Below are positions 30,059 through 38,833 of a stretch of DNA of 64,000 nt, piece by piece. Location of the stretch: NCBI GenBank assembly GCA_021794275.1, contig JAJYRD010000071.1:1-64000 (forward strand), written 5' to 3'. The DNA is from Pseudomonadota bacterium (GTDB taxonomy: Bacteria > Pseudomonadota > Gammaproteobacteria > Acidiferrobacterales > Acidiferrobacteraceae). The notes beneath the pieces were generated by a model that was not told the DNA's origin, searched no databases, and saw only the letters and a list, made by a program, of their open reading frames with translations. The stretch's first letter is position 1. Each line of letters begins with the position of its first letter. The position numbers were made by a program, and so were the translations under genes.

Positions 30059-31221
30059 ACGCGGGGGGGCTCCGAAAGCGGCCGCTCACGAATTTGCTCG
30101 GCCGACTCGCCCTGGCCCTCCCCATTCTTTCTGCGCCTTGGGTCGCGTACGCCGGACCCCGACACGATCTGCGACTCCTGCGTTCGCGCGAGGCGGCATT
30201 GCAGCACCATCTCGATAAGACCCTGCGCGAACGCAGCAGGGCCCTCGACGCCTTGCGTCTCGCGGAGGACCGGGTCGCCCGTGCCGAACGGGCGCTCTTG
30301 CGCGCCCGGGCGGCCGTAAGCCGATCGCGGGAGAAGGTGCAGGCCCTCGCCGCGCGCGAGAGCGCCCTGCGCAAGACCGAGGCGCGCGAGCGACATGACA
30401 TCGATCGCCAGGCGCGAGCGGCCTATGCCGCCGGTCGCCAGGGGGCGGCCCAGATCGTCTTTAGTCAGAAAGACCCGCAATTCCTGGCGCGCATGATGAC
30501 CTACTACGGTTACGTCTTGCGCGCGCGGGCGCGGCGTCTTTCGGCCTTGCGGCACACGACGTCGGCCTTGCGGTCCGCGATGGTTGCCGATGCCGCACAG
30601 ACCGCCCGGTTGCGGCAGCGGGCCCGTGTGGAGGCCGGCCAAGCGCACCGTTTCGACGTGGCGCTCGCGCGCCGCTCCGCCGCCGTCGGCGCCCTCGACC
30701 GCCGAGCGCGCTCCAATCGCGCCCGATTGGTGGCCCTGCGCCTGCGCGCGCGCCGCCTGCGCGCCTTGGTGCGACGGCTCCGCCGCCTACCGGCTGTCGC
30801 GGGCCCGATCCCTGAGATGAAGGGCCCGTTCGTCAGATTCCGGGGGCGCCTGCCCATGCCGATTCCGGCGCCCTATCAGGCCCTGCGTGTCGAGAGCGGG
30901 CCCGGGGGGCTCGGCCGCTGGGGGGGCGTGCTCATACCCGGCCAAGCGGGAGAGCCTGTGCGCGCCGTGTTCCCCGGGCGCGTCGTTTACGCAAATTGGT
31001 TGCGCGGCTACGGTTTGTTGTTGATACTGGAAAACGGGGGCGGGTATATGACGCTGTATGGCCATAATCAGACCCTTCTGAAGCATGTAGGGGATGTGGT
31101 TCGCGCCGGGGAGACCATAGCTACCGTCGGAGACAGCGGTGGGTTCTCGCGGCCGGGACTATATTTCGACATCAGCCACGACGGCCAGCCGCTCAATCCC
31201 TTGCTGTGGTTGGCGCGCTGA
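30055..31221 (+). CDS. envC: Murein hydrolase activator EnvC-like protein
   Basis: EnvC activates the amidases AmiA/AmiB at the division site. The 388-residue protein has a signal peptide (ending AYAGP), a long Arg/Ala-rich coiled coil (about 38-240) and a C-terminal LytM domain. The LytM metal ligands are degenerate: the usual H-xH motif reads GLYFDI and the first His region reads ILENGGGYMTLYGHNQ. This is like E. coli EnvC and means it is an activator, not a peptidase. The start is GTG overlapping the gpmI stop (GTGA). The following gene is ctpA, as usual. Confidence 0.92.
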   Translation: MNAGGLRKRPLTNLLGRLALALPILSAPWVAYAGPRHDLRLLRSREAALQHHLDKTLRERSRALDALRLAEDRVARAERALLRARAAVSRSREKVQALAARESALRKTEARERHDIDRQARAAYAAGRQGAAQIVFSQKDPQFLARMMTYYGYVLRARARRLSALRHTTSALRSAMVADAAQTARLRQRARVEAGQAHRFDVALARRSAAVGALDRRARSNRARLVALRLRARRLRALVRRLRRLPAVAGPIPEMKGPFVRFRGRLPMPIPAPYQALRVESGPGGLGRWGGVLIPGQAGEPVRAVFPGRVVYANWLRGYGLLLILENGGGYMTLYGHNQTLLKHVGDVVRAGETIATVGDSGGFSRPGLYFDISHDGQPLNPLLWLAR

Positions 31222-31246
31222 GCGCATTTTGAGGAGACAGTTTGCG

Positions 31247-32572
31247 ATGAAGAAGAGCCTCACTCGCTACGCCCTGATCTTGCTGGCGGGCGTCTTCCTG
31301 GGGGCCGGTCTTACGATCGAGCGTGCCGTGCAGGCCGATCGGGCCGCGCATGAGCGTGCGACCCTCTCGCACCTCCCGCTGCGCGAGCTTCGAACCTTTG
31401 CCGAGGTTTTCAATATCGTCAAGGCCGAGTACGTCGTTCCTGTCAGCAGCCGCAAATTGATCGACAATGCCTTGCGCGGCATGGTCAACAATCTCGATCC
31501 CCATTCCCAGTACCTCGATCCGCGCCAGTACCGGCACCTCCGCGTCGACACCACCGGACGTTTCGGCGGTGTCGGTCTCGAGGTGACCGAGTACAAGGGC
31601 TTTCTGAAGGTCGTAAGCCCCATCCACGGCACACCTGGAGGGCGTAGCGGCATCAAGCCTGGCGACCTCATCGTTCGCATCAACGGCACCTTTATCCAGG
31701 GCCTGTCGTTGCGCAAGGCGGTCCGGCTTCTGCGCGGGCGCCCGGGATCCACGGTTTCGCTCACGGTCTTGCGCAAGGGGCAGGCCCAACCCCTCACGTT
31801 CCGGCTTAAGCGCCAGATCATAAAGATCCACAGCGTCGCGGGCCGCCTGCTCGCGCCGGGCTACGGCTACCTGCGCATCTCGGAATTTCAGGGAGACACC
31901 GGCCGGGGCGTGACCCGCACCCTAACCCATCTCATCGCCGAGAATCATGGGCCCTTGAAGGGGCTCGTGCTCGATCTTCGCGACAACCCAGGCGGCGTAT
32001 TGAACGCCGCGGTGGCAGTTTGTGACGATTTCATGAATCGTGGCGTCATCGTGAGCACGCGTGGGCGCATCCCGAGCTCGGATGTCGTGTTCCGCGCCCA
32101 CGGGCCGGATTTGTTGCACGGCGCGCCCATGATCGTGCTCGTGAACGGGGGTTCGGCGTCGGCCGCCGAGATTGTTGCGGGTGCGCTCCAGGACAATCGG
32201 CGGGCGGTTGTCATGGGTACCAAGACCTTCGGCAAGGGCAGCGTCCAGACGATCATGCCCATGGGTAACGGGGGCGCCCTGCGTCTCACAACGGCCCGCT
32301 ACTTCACACCCAATGGCCACTCGATCCAGAATCTTGGTATTGCCCCCAATATCGTGGTTCACGAAGGCAAGTACGTGCCGGGCACGCCCAGCGGGTTCCT
32401 GCGCGAGACCAACTTGCCGGGGCACCTCGCAAACCCCAACCCACCGAAGGCATCGCCGAAGGCGCACGCGCTTTCGCCGGTCACGCGCAAGCTGCTCGAT
32501 GAGGACTATCAGCTGCGCGAGGCGTTCGACCTGCTGCAGGGAATATCGGTATTTCGACACTTCAAGGGATGA
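31247..32572 (+). CDS. ctpA: C-terminal processing peptidase (S41, CtpA-type)
   Basis: The 441-residue protein has an N-terminal signal or anchor segment (MKKSLTRYALILLAGVFLGA), a PDZ domain near 90-165 (GVGLEVTEYKGFLKV) and an S41 protease domain. The nucleophile Ser is in NGGSASAAEI and the general-base Lys is in TFGKGSVQT. It is a periplasmic Ser/Lys-dyad protease that trims C-termini of envelope proteins. GAGGAG precedes the ATG at 31247. The listed ORF adds 36 residues that overlap envC in another frame. Confidence 0.95.
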   Translation: MKKSLTRYALILLAGVFLGAGLTIERAVQADRAAHERATLSHLPLRELRTFAEVFNIVKAEYVVPVSSRKLIDNALRGMVNNLDPHSQYLDPRQYRHLRVDTTGRFGGVGLEVTEYKGFLKVVSPIHGTPGGRSGIKPGDLIVRINGTFIQGLSLRKAVRLLRGRPGSTVSLTVLRKGQAQPLTFRLKRQIIKIHSVAGRLLAPGYGYLRISEFQGDTGRGVTRTLTHLIAENHGPLKGLVLDLRDNPGGVLNAAVAVCDDFMNRGVIVSTRGRIPSSDVVFRAHGPDLLHGAPMIVLVNGGSASAAEIVAGALQDNRRAVVMGTKTFGKGSVQTIMPMGNGGALRLTTARYFTPNGHSIQNLGIAPNIVVHEGKYVPGTPSGFLRETNLPGHLANPNPPKASPKAHALSPVTRKLLDEDYQLREAFDLLQGISVFRHFKG

Positions 32573-32576
32573 CGTC

Positions 32577-33053
32577 ATGGCACGCAAGGACGGTTTGCCG
32601 ATCAAGATCCGACCACTCCATCCCACCGATCTCCCGGGGGTGATGTTGCTCCATCGGGAGCTCGGGTGGAATCCCGCTTTCAAGGCCGATGGAAGCACGC
32701 TCGGTCAACGCCTAGCCGCGCTGATCACTGAGGAAAACGCGCTCTTGCTCGTGGCTGAGCATGACCGCGCGGTGGTCGGTTACGTCCATGGCGAGATCGT
32801 CACCCATCTCCTCTTCGCCGGCCGCGAACTCTATGTGACGGAGCTTTTCGTCATCGCGGAGGCGCGTGGGCGAGGAGTGGGAAAGGCGCTCATGGCAGCG
32901 ATCGAGAGCGAGGCGGCAGCCCGTAAATGTTTCCGCATAAGCGTCCTGAATAGCCGCGAACGCGACTCCTATCGGCGCGGCTTTTATCCTTCGCTCGGCT
33001 ACGAAGAGCGGCCGAGCGTGGCGAGCTTCACGAAGCGGCTGGACTGGGGCTGA
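32577..33053 (+). CDS. GNAT-family N-acetyltransferase
   Basis: From the ATG at 32577 the protein is 158 residues, starting MARKDGLPIKIRPL. The acetyl-CoA loop is RGRGVGKAL near 98-106, preceded by YVTELFVIAEA, the standard GNAT strand 4. It lies 4 nt after ctpA and is probably cotranscribed. The substrate cannot be predicted. The long listed ORF 32172..33053 starts in an internal frame of ctpA and is not the likely start. Confidence 0.85.
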   Translation: MARKDGLPIKIRPLHPTDLPGVMLLHRELGWNPAFKADGSTLGQRLAALITEENALLLVAEHDRAVVGYVHGEIVTHLLFAGRELYVTELFVIAEARGRGVGKALMAAIESEAAARKCFRISVLNSRERDSYRRGFYPSLGYEERPSVASFTKRLDWG

Positions 33054-33447
33054 GCAATTCGTCGGCCCAGCATAGCCCTCGGCATGGGCATGGGCCCTCC
33101 AGCGCCTCTGCCTGCTCCGTCGATCGTAACGGTGTGGTCGCTGCTTCAACACCTTGCGGGCGGTCGCGCCGCCCTCTGTGTGCCTTGATGAGGCAGCCAA
33201 TGGGCCGGATCCACGGCCCAACAGTTTTGCCTTAGTTCCGTCGATCGAACCGGCGGCCACGCCCTCTAGGCCCGTATGACCGCATTCCGCGTCCGGTCCC
33301 TCCCACGAAGGTCACGTCCGACCGGGTTGCGCCCCGCAGATAACCGTTCCTGCCGCGTCTGCTATGCTGAAAGGGTGGCGCGGCCTCGGTTCGCGCTCGT
33401 CGCCCGCGACGAAAGGGGATGACTTTTCTTTGGAGGGGGAGCAAGAG
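33054..33447. other. 394-bp intergenic stretch
   Basis: It lies between the GNAT gene and the outer-membrane protein gene. I see no convincing ORF: a Gly/Arg-rich minus-strand frame ending at 33232 has no start of its own. TATGCT at about 33362 might be the -10 of the outer-membrane protein gene, and GGAGGGGG near 33432 is its ribosome site. The direct repeats of CCGTCGATCG at about 33119 and 33239 (each followed by A/T) may be coincidental. Confidence 0.5.
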
Positions 33448-34131
33448 ATGGGTATGTGGAGGCGAAGCGCGGGCGCCCTTGCGGTGCTCGTGGGCGCGGT
33501 CGTGGCGGTTCCGGCGGGGGCGCACCCGGTCAATCTCTCGGTGGGGGCATCGACTCTGGGTTATGGCGTGCAGGTCTCGACCGCGCTCATCCCGGGGACC
33601 CTGGATCTGGCCGTAGGCATCAATCACCTGAGCCAGAGTCGCTCGGGGACCTACACGAATTCGAACAACAGCATCCCCTATCAGGGGACCATGCGGCTTC
33701 AGACCATACCCGTGCTGTTCAATTATTACCCATTCTCGGGCGTGTTCCGCATCACGGGTGGCGCCATGATCAACGAGAATCGGGTGACGGCCTATTCCTC
33801 GGATCCCACGGGGACGTATGTGATCAACGGACACTCCTACCTGGGGGCCGAGGTCGGCACTTTTGCCGGCAAGGCCACTTATCGACGCCTCGCGCCCTAT
33901 CTTGGCATAGGCTGGGGGAGCAAGGCTTCGCGTCACTCGGGCTTTTCCATGGGTTTCGACATCGGCGTGCTTTTTACCGGGAGCCCCAACGTCCAGTTCA
34001 GCGCGAGCAATGCCAGCGCCAATCCACGGCTGGCCTCCGATGTCGCGGCCGCGCAGGCGCAGGCCAATGCGCGCGCGAGCCGCTATAAACTCTGGCCGGT
34101 GATAGGTCTGCGCATAGGCTACGACTTCTGA
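33448..34131 (+). CDS. outer-membrane beta-barrel protein, unknown function
   Basis: From the ATG at 33448, with GGAGGGGGAG upstream, the product has 227 residues. It has a signal peptide (cleaved near AGAHP) followed by alternating hydrophobic/polar strands. The ending IGLRIGYDF has a terminal Phe, the outer-membrane insertion signal. The sequence is rich in Gly, Ser and Thr with YPFSGVFRITGGAM and APYLGIGWGSKA, typical of small OmpW/OmpA-like eight-strand barrels. I cannot place it in a named family. It stands alone, converging on ubiB. Confidence 0.8.
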   Translation: MGMWRRSAGALAVLVGAVVAVPAGAHPVNLSVGASTLGYGVQVSTALIPGTLDLAVGINHLSQSRSGTYTNSNNSIPYQGTMRLQTIPVLFNYYPFSGVFRITGGAMINENRVTAYSSDPTGTYVINGHSYLGAEVGTFAGKATYRRLAPYLGIGWGSKASRHSGFSMGFDIGVLFTGSPNVQFSASNASANPRLASDVAAAQAQANARASRYKLWPVIGLRIGYDF

Positions 34132-34177
34132 GGATTGGGGGCTTGGTAGCTTACGCGTCTCGCTCCTGGAGTTCTGT

Positions 34178-35842
34178 TCACTCGGGCCTGCGCCCGAGAT
34201 CGAACAAGGACCAGGCGAGCAGCACGAAGCCCGGCACGCCGATCGCGATTTCGAGGACGTCCAGGTAGCGGGCGACGAACGCGGGGTGTGTCACGCCGAA
34301 GATCGCAAGTCCGGTGGCCGCGAGGGTTCCACCGAGGAGTCCAATCATGATGCGACGATGGCGCACACGCATGTCGAGCGCCAGGCGGTCGATCTCGTCG
34401 GACTGTCCGCGCACCAAAAGCTCCCCGTCTTTGGCCTGTCGGAGCGTCGCACCCAGGTAGCGTGGGATCTCCGGGAGTATGTGGATCCAGTTCGGGTACT
34501 CCTTGCGGATGGCGTTCCATACCGCTCGCGGGCCGAGCTGCTCGCGCATCCAGCGTTCCAGGAACGGTTTGGCGGTGATCCACAGATCGAGGTCCGGATA
34601 GAGGCGCCGGCCGAGCCCCTCGATGTTGAAGAGGGTCTTCTGGAGTAGCACGAGCTGAGGCTGGACCTCCATATTGAACCGGCGGGCGGTCTGAAAGAGA
34701 TTCAGGAGCAGACGGCCAAACGAGATATCTTTGATGGGTTTCGCGAAGATAGGCTCGCACACCGTCCGGATCGCGCCCTCGAGTTCGTCCACGCGGGTGC
34801 CTTTGGGCACCCAGCCGGCGCGTACATGGGCCTCGGCGATACTGCGATAGTCCCGGTTCAGGAAGCCCAGAATGTTCTCGGCGAGGTAATATTTGTCGTC
34901 CGCGCTCAGCGTCCCCATGATCCCGAAATCCACCGCTCGGTACTGGCCGCTGAAGGATACGAAGATATTCCCGGGGTGCATGTCGGCATGGAAAAACCCG
35001 TCGCGGAATGCCTGCGTGAAGAATATCTCCACCCCGTCGTGCGCGAGCTTGCGAAGATCGACGCCGTTTGCGATCAAGGCCTCGCGGTTTGAGATCGGTA
35101 CGCCCGTGATCCGCTCCATCACCATCACCGAGCGGCGCGTGTAGTCCCAGAAGACCTTCGGCACATAGAGGAGCGTTGAATCCTTGAAGTTCGTGCGCAA
35201 TTGGCTCGCGTTGGCCGCCTCGTGGGCCAAGTCCATTTCGTCGTGCACGACCTTCTCGTACTCTTTCACCACCTCGAGCGGCCGCAGCCTGCGGGCGTCT
35301 GGCCAATAGCGCACGGCGAGCTGCGCCAAAGTCTGGAGTAGCGCGAGATCACGCCTCAAGATGACCTCTATACCCGGTCGTAGCACCTTGACGGCCACCT
35401 CGGTCCCGTCGTGCAAAGTGGCGAAGTGGACTTGTGCGACCGATGCAGAGGCTATGGGCGTCATGTCGAAGGTGTGGAACGACTGGGCGAGAGGCGTGCC
35501 GTAGGCGGCCTCGATGAGGGCCACGGCCTCTTCGCTCGAAAACGGCGGCACACGATCCTGTAGGCGGGCGAGCTCGACTAGGATGTCGTCGGGTATGAGG
35601 TCGGGCCGCGTCGACAGCATCTGCCCGAACTTTATGAAGATGGGTCCCAGCTCTTCTAGAGCGCGCCGCAGCCGCTCGCCACGGCTCGCGGTCGTCGGTC
35701 GCCACCGCCAGGGCGCGAGCCGCATGACGTAGGCGTAGGGCCTGAAGAGGTGGAGATTGACGACGAACTCGTCCAGGCCGTGGGAGATGAAGACCGCGGC
35801 TATCCGTAAAAGGCGGCGCGCGCGCCCGAAAGTCAGCATCAC
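34178..35842 (-). CDS. ubiB: Ubiquinone biosynthesis kinase-like protein UbiB
   Basis: UbiB is an ABC1/ADCK atypical kinase-like ATPase needed for ubiquinone synthesis. The 554-residue protein has the KxGQ motif in FIKFGQMLSTRPDLIP, the Ala-rich nucleotide loop ASASVAQVHF, the catalytic HADMHPGN and the metal-binding DFG in VDFGIMG. Two C-terminal transmembrane helices (about 500-550) anchor it in the inner membrane. It starts 4 nt inside the end of ubiJ. It is the last gene of a DUF971-ubiE-RDD-ubiJ-ubiB operon. Confidence 0.96.
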   Translation of the reverse strand: MMLTFGRARRLLRIAAVFISHGLDEFVVNLHLFRPYAYVMRLAPWRWRPTTASRGERLRRALEELGPIFIKFGQMLSTRPDLIPDDILVELARLQDRVPPFSSEEAVALIEAAYGTPLAQSFHTFDMTPIASASVAQVHFATLHDGTEVAVKVLRPGIEVILRRDLALLQTLAQLAVRYWPDARRLRPLEVVKEYEKVVHDEMDLAHEAANASQLRTNFKDSTLLYVPKVFWDYTRRSVMVMERITGVPISNREALIANGVDLRKLAHDGVEIFFTQAFRDGFFHADMHPGNIFVSFSGQYRAVDFGIMGTLSADDKYYLAENILGFLNRDYRSIAEAHVRAGWVPKGTRVDELEGAIRTVCEPIFAKPIKDISFGRLLLNLFQTARRFNMEVQPQLVLLQKTLFNIEGLGRRLYPDLDLWITAKPFLERWMREQLGPRAVWNAIRKEYPNWIHILPEIPRYLGATLRQAKDGELLVRGQSDEIDRLALDMRVRHRRIMIGLLGGTLAATGLAIFGVTHPAFVARYLDVLEIAIGVPGFVLLAWSLFDLGRRPE

Positions 35843-36435
35843 TGCGCCTTAAGGCGTCGCACGCGCTGACTGAGCCGCTCCACGTCGTCCCTCAGGGTGT
35901 CCACGGCCGCCAGGAACTCGTCCATTTCCCAAGGGCGCGGGAGGGCGCGTTCCTCGTCTTGCAGGAAGGCGACCGCATTTGCAGCAAGGCGCGTGGCGGC
36001 GTATTGCAGGGACCCCCGGACGCTACGTAGACCGCGCGTCACAAACTGCGCGGGAACGTCGCCCATGACGTTTGCGAGCGCCTCTTGCCAATCCACCGGT
36101 GCGTTTTCAAAAAGCCGCTTCATGGCGAGCGCAGTGTCGACGTCTCCCTCCATCTTGAGCCCAGAGGCGACGATCTTCTGGGTCTGCTCGGGCTTTGCGC
36201 GCATGAGCGCCAAGAGCTGCGCAGCCGACCCACGTACCGTGACGTCGCAGGCATCACTGGGCGCGCGGACCAGGATGCGATCGTTCGCGAACGCAAGATC
36301 GAAGGAGAGGGCGGGCGCCTTGAGCGCCACGCCCACCGACCGACCCTTGAGCGCGGCAAGGCCCGCACGCGCCTCCGGGTCCAGGCGGAATGGCGCGTTC
36401 AGTATCTGTTCCAGGGCGAAAAGTGCGACGCGCAC
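35839..36435 (-). CDS. ubiJ: Ubiquinone biosynthesis accessory factor UbiJ (SCP2 domain)
   Basis: The 198-residue protein has an N-terminal SCP2 lipid-binding domain (about 10-115, including VALKAPALSFDLAFANDRI) and a C-terminal coiled coil (LRDDVERLSQRVRRLKAQ). UbiJ organises the soluble Ubi complex around lipid intermediates in gammaproteobacteria. It lies between an RDD protein and ubiB and overlaps ubiB by 4 nt. The E. coli order is ubiE-ubiJ-ubiB; here an RDD gene is inserted between ubiE and ubiJ. Confidence 0.9.
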   Translation of the reverse strand: MRVALFALEQILNAPFRLDPEARAGLAALKGRSVGVALKAPALSFDLAFANDRILVRAPSDACDVTVRGSAAQLLALMRAKPEQTQKIVASGLKMEGDVDTALAMKRLFENAPVDWQEALANVMGDVPAQFVTRGLRSVRGSLQYAATRLAANAVAFLQDEERALPRPWEMDEFLAAVDTLRDDVERLSQRVRRLKAQ

Positions 36436-36437
36436 AC

Positions 36438-36932
36438 CTACCCCCGCTTGGCGCGGCGTGGCGCATAGAGCACCACTGAGCCCGCGATCTTGTCATGGAA
36501 GCCCTGCTTGCGCGCATCCCAGGCGATCCACAAAAACCCCAAGCCCAAGGTCGCGTAGGACACCAGGTATCCGAGGTTGCGCAAAAGCGCTTGGTTCACA
36601 CTGAGAGGGCCTAGGGTGCGCGCATCAACGAGGTGGCAGGCGAGGAGCAATTTCCCCGGCGTCCCAAGAAATTTCACCCAGAACACCACCGAGTACGCGA
36701 CCCCGAAGACGAGCCCAAGGAATTGGCGCAAGGGGTGTGCCGCCATGGCTTGAGCGAGCGCCATGACGGTCGGGTGCGTGGGCCAGCGTGATGGGGCCAG
36801 CGCCCCCATAACCGGCAGCAATACGATATTGTCGATCAGGTCCGCGGCCATGCGGCGCCAGAAGCCCGCATAGCACAGGCTCGCCGCCCTCTCATCCGAC
36901 CGCTTATCCACGGATGGAAGCGCGGCCGCCAT
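36438..36932 (-). CDS. RDD-family membrane protein
   Basis: The 164-residue protein has the RDD motif region RRMAADLIDNIVLL at its first transmembrane helix and two further hydrophobic segments. KFLGTPGKLLL and LWIAWDARKQGFHDKIAG are family-typical. RDD proteins are small, multi-pass membrane proteins, some linked to Na+/H+ exchange, but function is mostly unknown. It is inserted between ubiE (sharing one base) and ubiJ (2-nt gap), so it is cotranscribed with ubiquinone genes. Confidence 0.88.
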   Translation of the reverse strand: MAAALPSVDKRSDERAASLCYAGFWRRMAADLIDNIVLLPVMGALAPSRWPTHPTVMALAQAMAAHPLRQFLGLVFGVAYSVVFWVKFLGTPGKLLLACHLVDARTLGPLSVNQALLRNLGYLVSYATLGLGFLWIAWDARKQGFHDKIAGSVVLYAPRRAKRG

Positions 36933-37690
36933 CAGAGCTTGTAACCCCTGTGCACGGCCACGATCCCGCCTGTGAGGTTCCAGTACTCGACGCGCCCGAG
37001 TCCGGCGCCCTCCATCATGGTCTTGAGCCCCTCCTGGTCTGGGTGCTTACGAATGGACTCCACCAGGTATTGGTAGCTCTCCTCGTCCCGCGCGACATAG
37101 CGGCCGAGCTTCGGCACGATCCCGAAGGAGTAGGCATCGTATAGGCGCCCAAGCAACTGCGATCGGGGGTGGGAGAATTCGAGCACAATGCAGCGTCCCC
37201 CAGGCTTGAGCGCCCCGCGCATGGCCGCAAGCGCGCGCTCCTTACGGGTCACGTTCCGCAGGCCGAATCCTATCGTTATGAGATCGAAGCTGTTGTCCGG
37301 AAATGGCAGCGCCTCGGCATTCGCCTGGACATAGGTTACAGGGTCGGTCACCCCTTTATCGACGAGACGGTCGCGGCCCACGCCGAGCATGGCGTCGTTA
37401 ATGTCGCTCAGAACGACAAGACCCTTATCGCCGGTGCGGCCCGCCATGGCCGCAGCCAAGTCTCCCGTGCCACCGGCCAGGTCCAGGACGCGCTCGCCAG
37501 GTTTGGCAGCGGCAAGCCCCAAGGCGAAGGCCTTCCAGGCGCGATGCAAACCCCCTGACATGAGGTCGTTCATGAGGTCGTAGCGGGTGGCGACCGACCT
37601 GAAGACGCGTCCGACGAGCCGCCCCTTCTCGCTCTCCGAGACTTCGCGGTAACCGAAATGAGTGCTGGGCTCTGTCCGCTTGTCGTCCAT
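36932..37690 (-). CDS. ubiE: Demethylmenaquinone/ubiquinone C-methyltransferase UbiE
   Basis: UbiE methylates the quinone ring with SAM. The 252-residue product carries [18 protein letters not shown], the SAM-binding [11 protein letters not shown] and the C-terminal [14 protein letters not shown], all typical of UbiE. It lies 3 nt after the DUF971 gene and abuts the RDD gene. With ubiJ and ubiB downstream, this is a ubiquinone operon, consistent with an aerobic respiratory chain. Confidence 0.96.
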   Translation of the reverse strand: MDDKRTEPSTHFGYREVSESEKGRLVGRVFRSVATRYDLMNDLMSGGLHRAWKAFALGLAAAKPGERVLDLAGGTGDLAAAMAGRTGDKGLVVLSDINDAMLGVGRDRLVDKGVTDPVTYVQANAEALPFPDNSFDLITIGFGLRNVTRKERALAAMRGALKPGGRCIVLEFSHPRSQLLGRLYDAYSFGIVPKLGRYVARDEESYQYLVESIRKHPDQEGLKTMMEGAGLGRVEYWNLTGGIVAVHRGYKL

Positions 37691-37693
37691 GCG

Positions 37694-38056
37694 TTAGCTC
37701 CGTCCGTGTCCGGCCTGTTTCAGGCGGTTCAGGTATTCGTTCCAGAGTTTGTCCTGGTGCACGCCCAAGTTATGGAGTAGATCCCAGGAGTAGATCCCGG
37801 TGTCATGGCCGTCATCGAAGCGCAGCACTACCGCGTAGGTCCCGACCGGCTCCACCCCGATGATATTGACCGACTCCTTGCCGACCTGCAGGACCTCTTG
37901 GCCTGGTCCGTGTCCCCGCACCTCTGCGGAAGGGGAATACACGCGCAGGTATTCGGCCGGGAACTCGAACCGGCTCCCGTCCGTGAATATCACCTCAAGA
38001 ATGCGGGATTTCTGGTGCAGCTTGATATCGGTCGGCCGGACCACGTTTTTGCGCAT
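37694..38056 (-). CDS. DUF971 / GBBH-like N-terminal domain protein
   Basis: From the ATG at 38056 the product is 120 residues. It starts MRKNVVRPTDIKLHQKSRIL and contains FPAEYLRVYSPSAEVRG and the His-rich DDGHDTGIYSWDLLH, as in DUF971, the domain also found at the N-terminus of gamma-butyrobetaine hydroxylase. The function is uncertain. DUF971 genes are often found before ubiE, as here. The listed ORF adds 78 residues antisense to phoB, which I reject. Confidence 0.9.
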   Translation of the reverse strand: MRKNVVRPTDIKLHQKSRILEVIFTDGSRFEFPAEYLRVYSPSAEVRGHGPGQEVLQVGKESVNIIGVEPVGTYAVVLRFDDGHDTGIYSWDLLHNLGVHQDKLWNEYLNRLKQAGHGRS

Positions 38057-38088
38057 GCGTCGAGGATCTCCTAGCGCCAGCGTTGCGC

Positions 38089-38122
38089 CTGACACAAAAG
38101 CGTCATACTGTTTGTGTTGAAT
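38089..38122 (+). promoter_or_regulatory. PHO box and -10 of phoB
   Basis: CTGACAC-AAAA-GCGTCAT (38089-38106) gives two half-sites close to CTGTCAY, 11 bp apart with an A/T spacer. TTGAAT (38117-38122) starts exactly 10 nt after the box, the geometry of a PhoB-activated promoter in which the box replaces the -35. It lies between the divergent DUF971 and phoB genes. The ATG of phoB is at 38142 with GGGAGG upstream. This implies positive autoregulation of phoB-phoR. Confidence 0.65.
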
Positions 38123-38141
38123 GGGCGACAGGGAGGACATC

Positions 38142-38831
38142 ATGCCTGGAAAGATCCTTGTTGTCGACGATGAGCCGGCAATCCGCGCCATGGTCCGGTT
38201 TGCCTTGAAGCAGGCCGATTTCAGCTGCGCCGAGGCGCAAGATGCCGAGGAGGCCCAGACGCGGTTGCTGGCCGATCTCCCGGACCTCATTTTGCTCGAT
38301 TGGATGCTGCCGGGCCTGGACGGGGTCGATTATGCGAGGCGGTTGCGCCGCGAGCGGCTTACCCAGAACATCCCGATTATCATGCTCACCGCCCGCACCG
38401 AGGAAGAGGATAAGGTCCGGGGCCTCAATACCGGCGCCGACGATTTCATGACCAAACCTTTCTCCCCCCGCGAGCTCATAGCGCGGGTGCGTGCCGTTTT
38501 GCGGCGTACGGCGCCCATGGCGTCGGATGATATCGCGGCGGTGGGCGGGCTTCTTCTCGATCCCGCCACCCACAAGGTTCTCGCCGACGACGAGCGCCTG
38601 ACCTTGGGGCCCACCGAATTTCGGTTGTTGCATTTCTTCATGACCCATCCCGAGCGCGTCCATAGCCGCGAACGGGTCCTCGATGCCGTGTGGGGGAGTA
38701 ACACGTATATTGACGAGCGAACGGTCGACGTGCACATTCGACGCTTGCGCAAGGCGCTCACGCCGAGCGGTTACGACCGTTACGTTCAGACCGTAAGAGG
38801 GGTTGGTTACCGATTTTCCGGAGATCCATAG
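38142..38831 (+). CDS. phoB: Phosphate regulon response regulator PhoB
   Basis: This OmpR-type response regulator has 229 residues from the ATG at 38142. The receiver domain has the acidic pocket VVDDEP at 8-12, the phosphoacceptor Asp 53 in LLDWMLPG and the Lys in TKPFSPREL. The winged-helix output domain has [14 protein letters not shown] and [23 protein letters not shown]-type sequence ([10 protein letters not shown]) is PhoB-like. The kinase phoR follows 2 nt later. A PHO box upstream and nearby pstB-phoU make the Pho assignment firm. Confidence 0.93.
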   Translation: MPGKILVVDDEPAIRAMVRFALKQADFSCAEAQDAEEAQTRLLADLPDLILLDWMLPGLDGVDYARRLRRERLTQNIPIIMLTARTEEEDKVRGLNTGADDFMTKPFSPRELIARVRAVLRRTAPMASDDIAAVGGLLLDPATHKVLADDERLTLGPTEFRLLHFFMTHPERVHSRERVLDAVWGSNTYIDERTVDVHIRRLRKALTPSGYDRYVQTVRGVGYRFSGDP

Positions 38832-38833
38832 GC

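Noticed and set aside
33232-33360. Gly/Arg-rich minus-strand peptide
   Set aside because: No start codon or ribosome site of its own; it is the tail of a shadow ORF across the outer-membrane protein gene.
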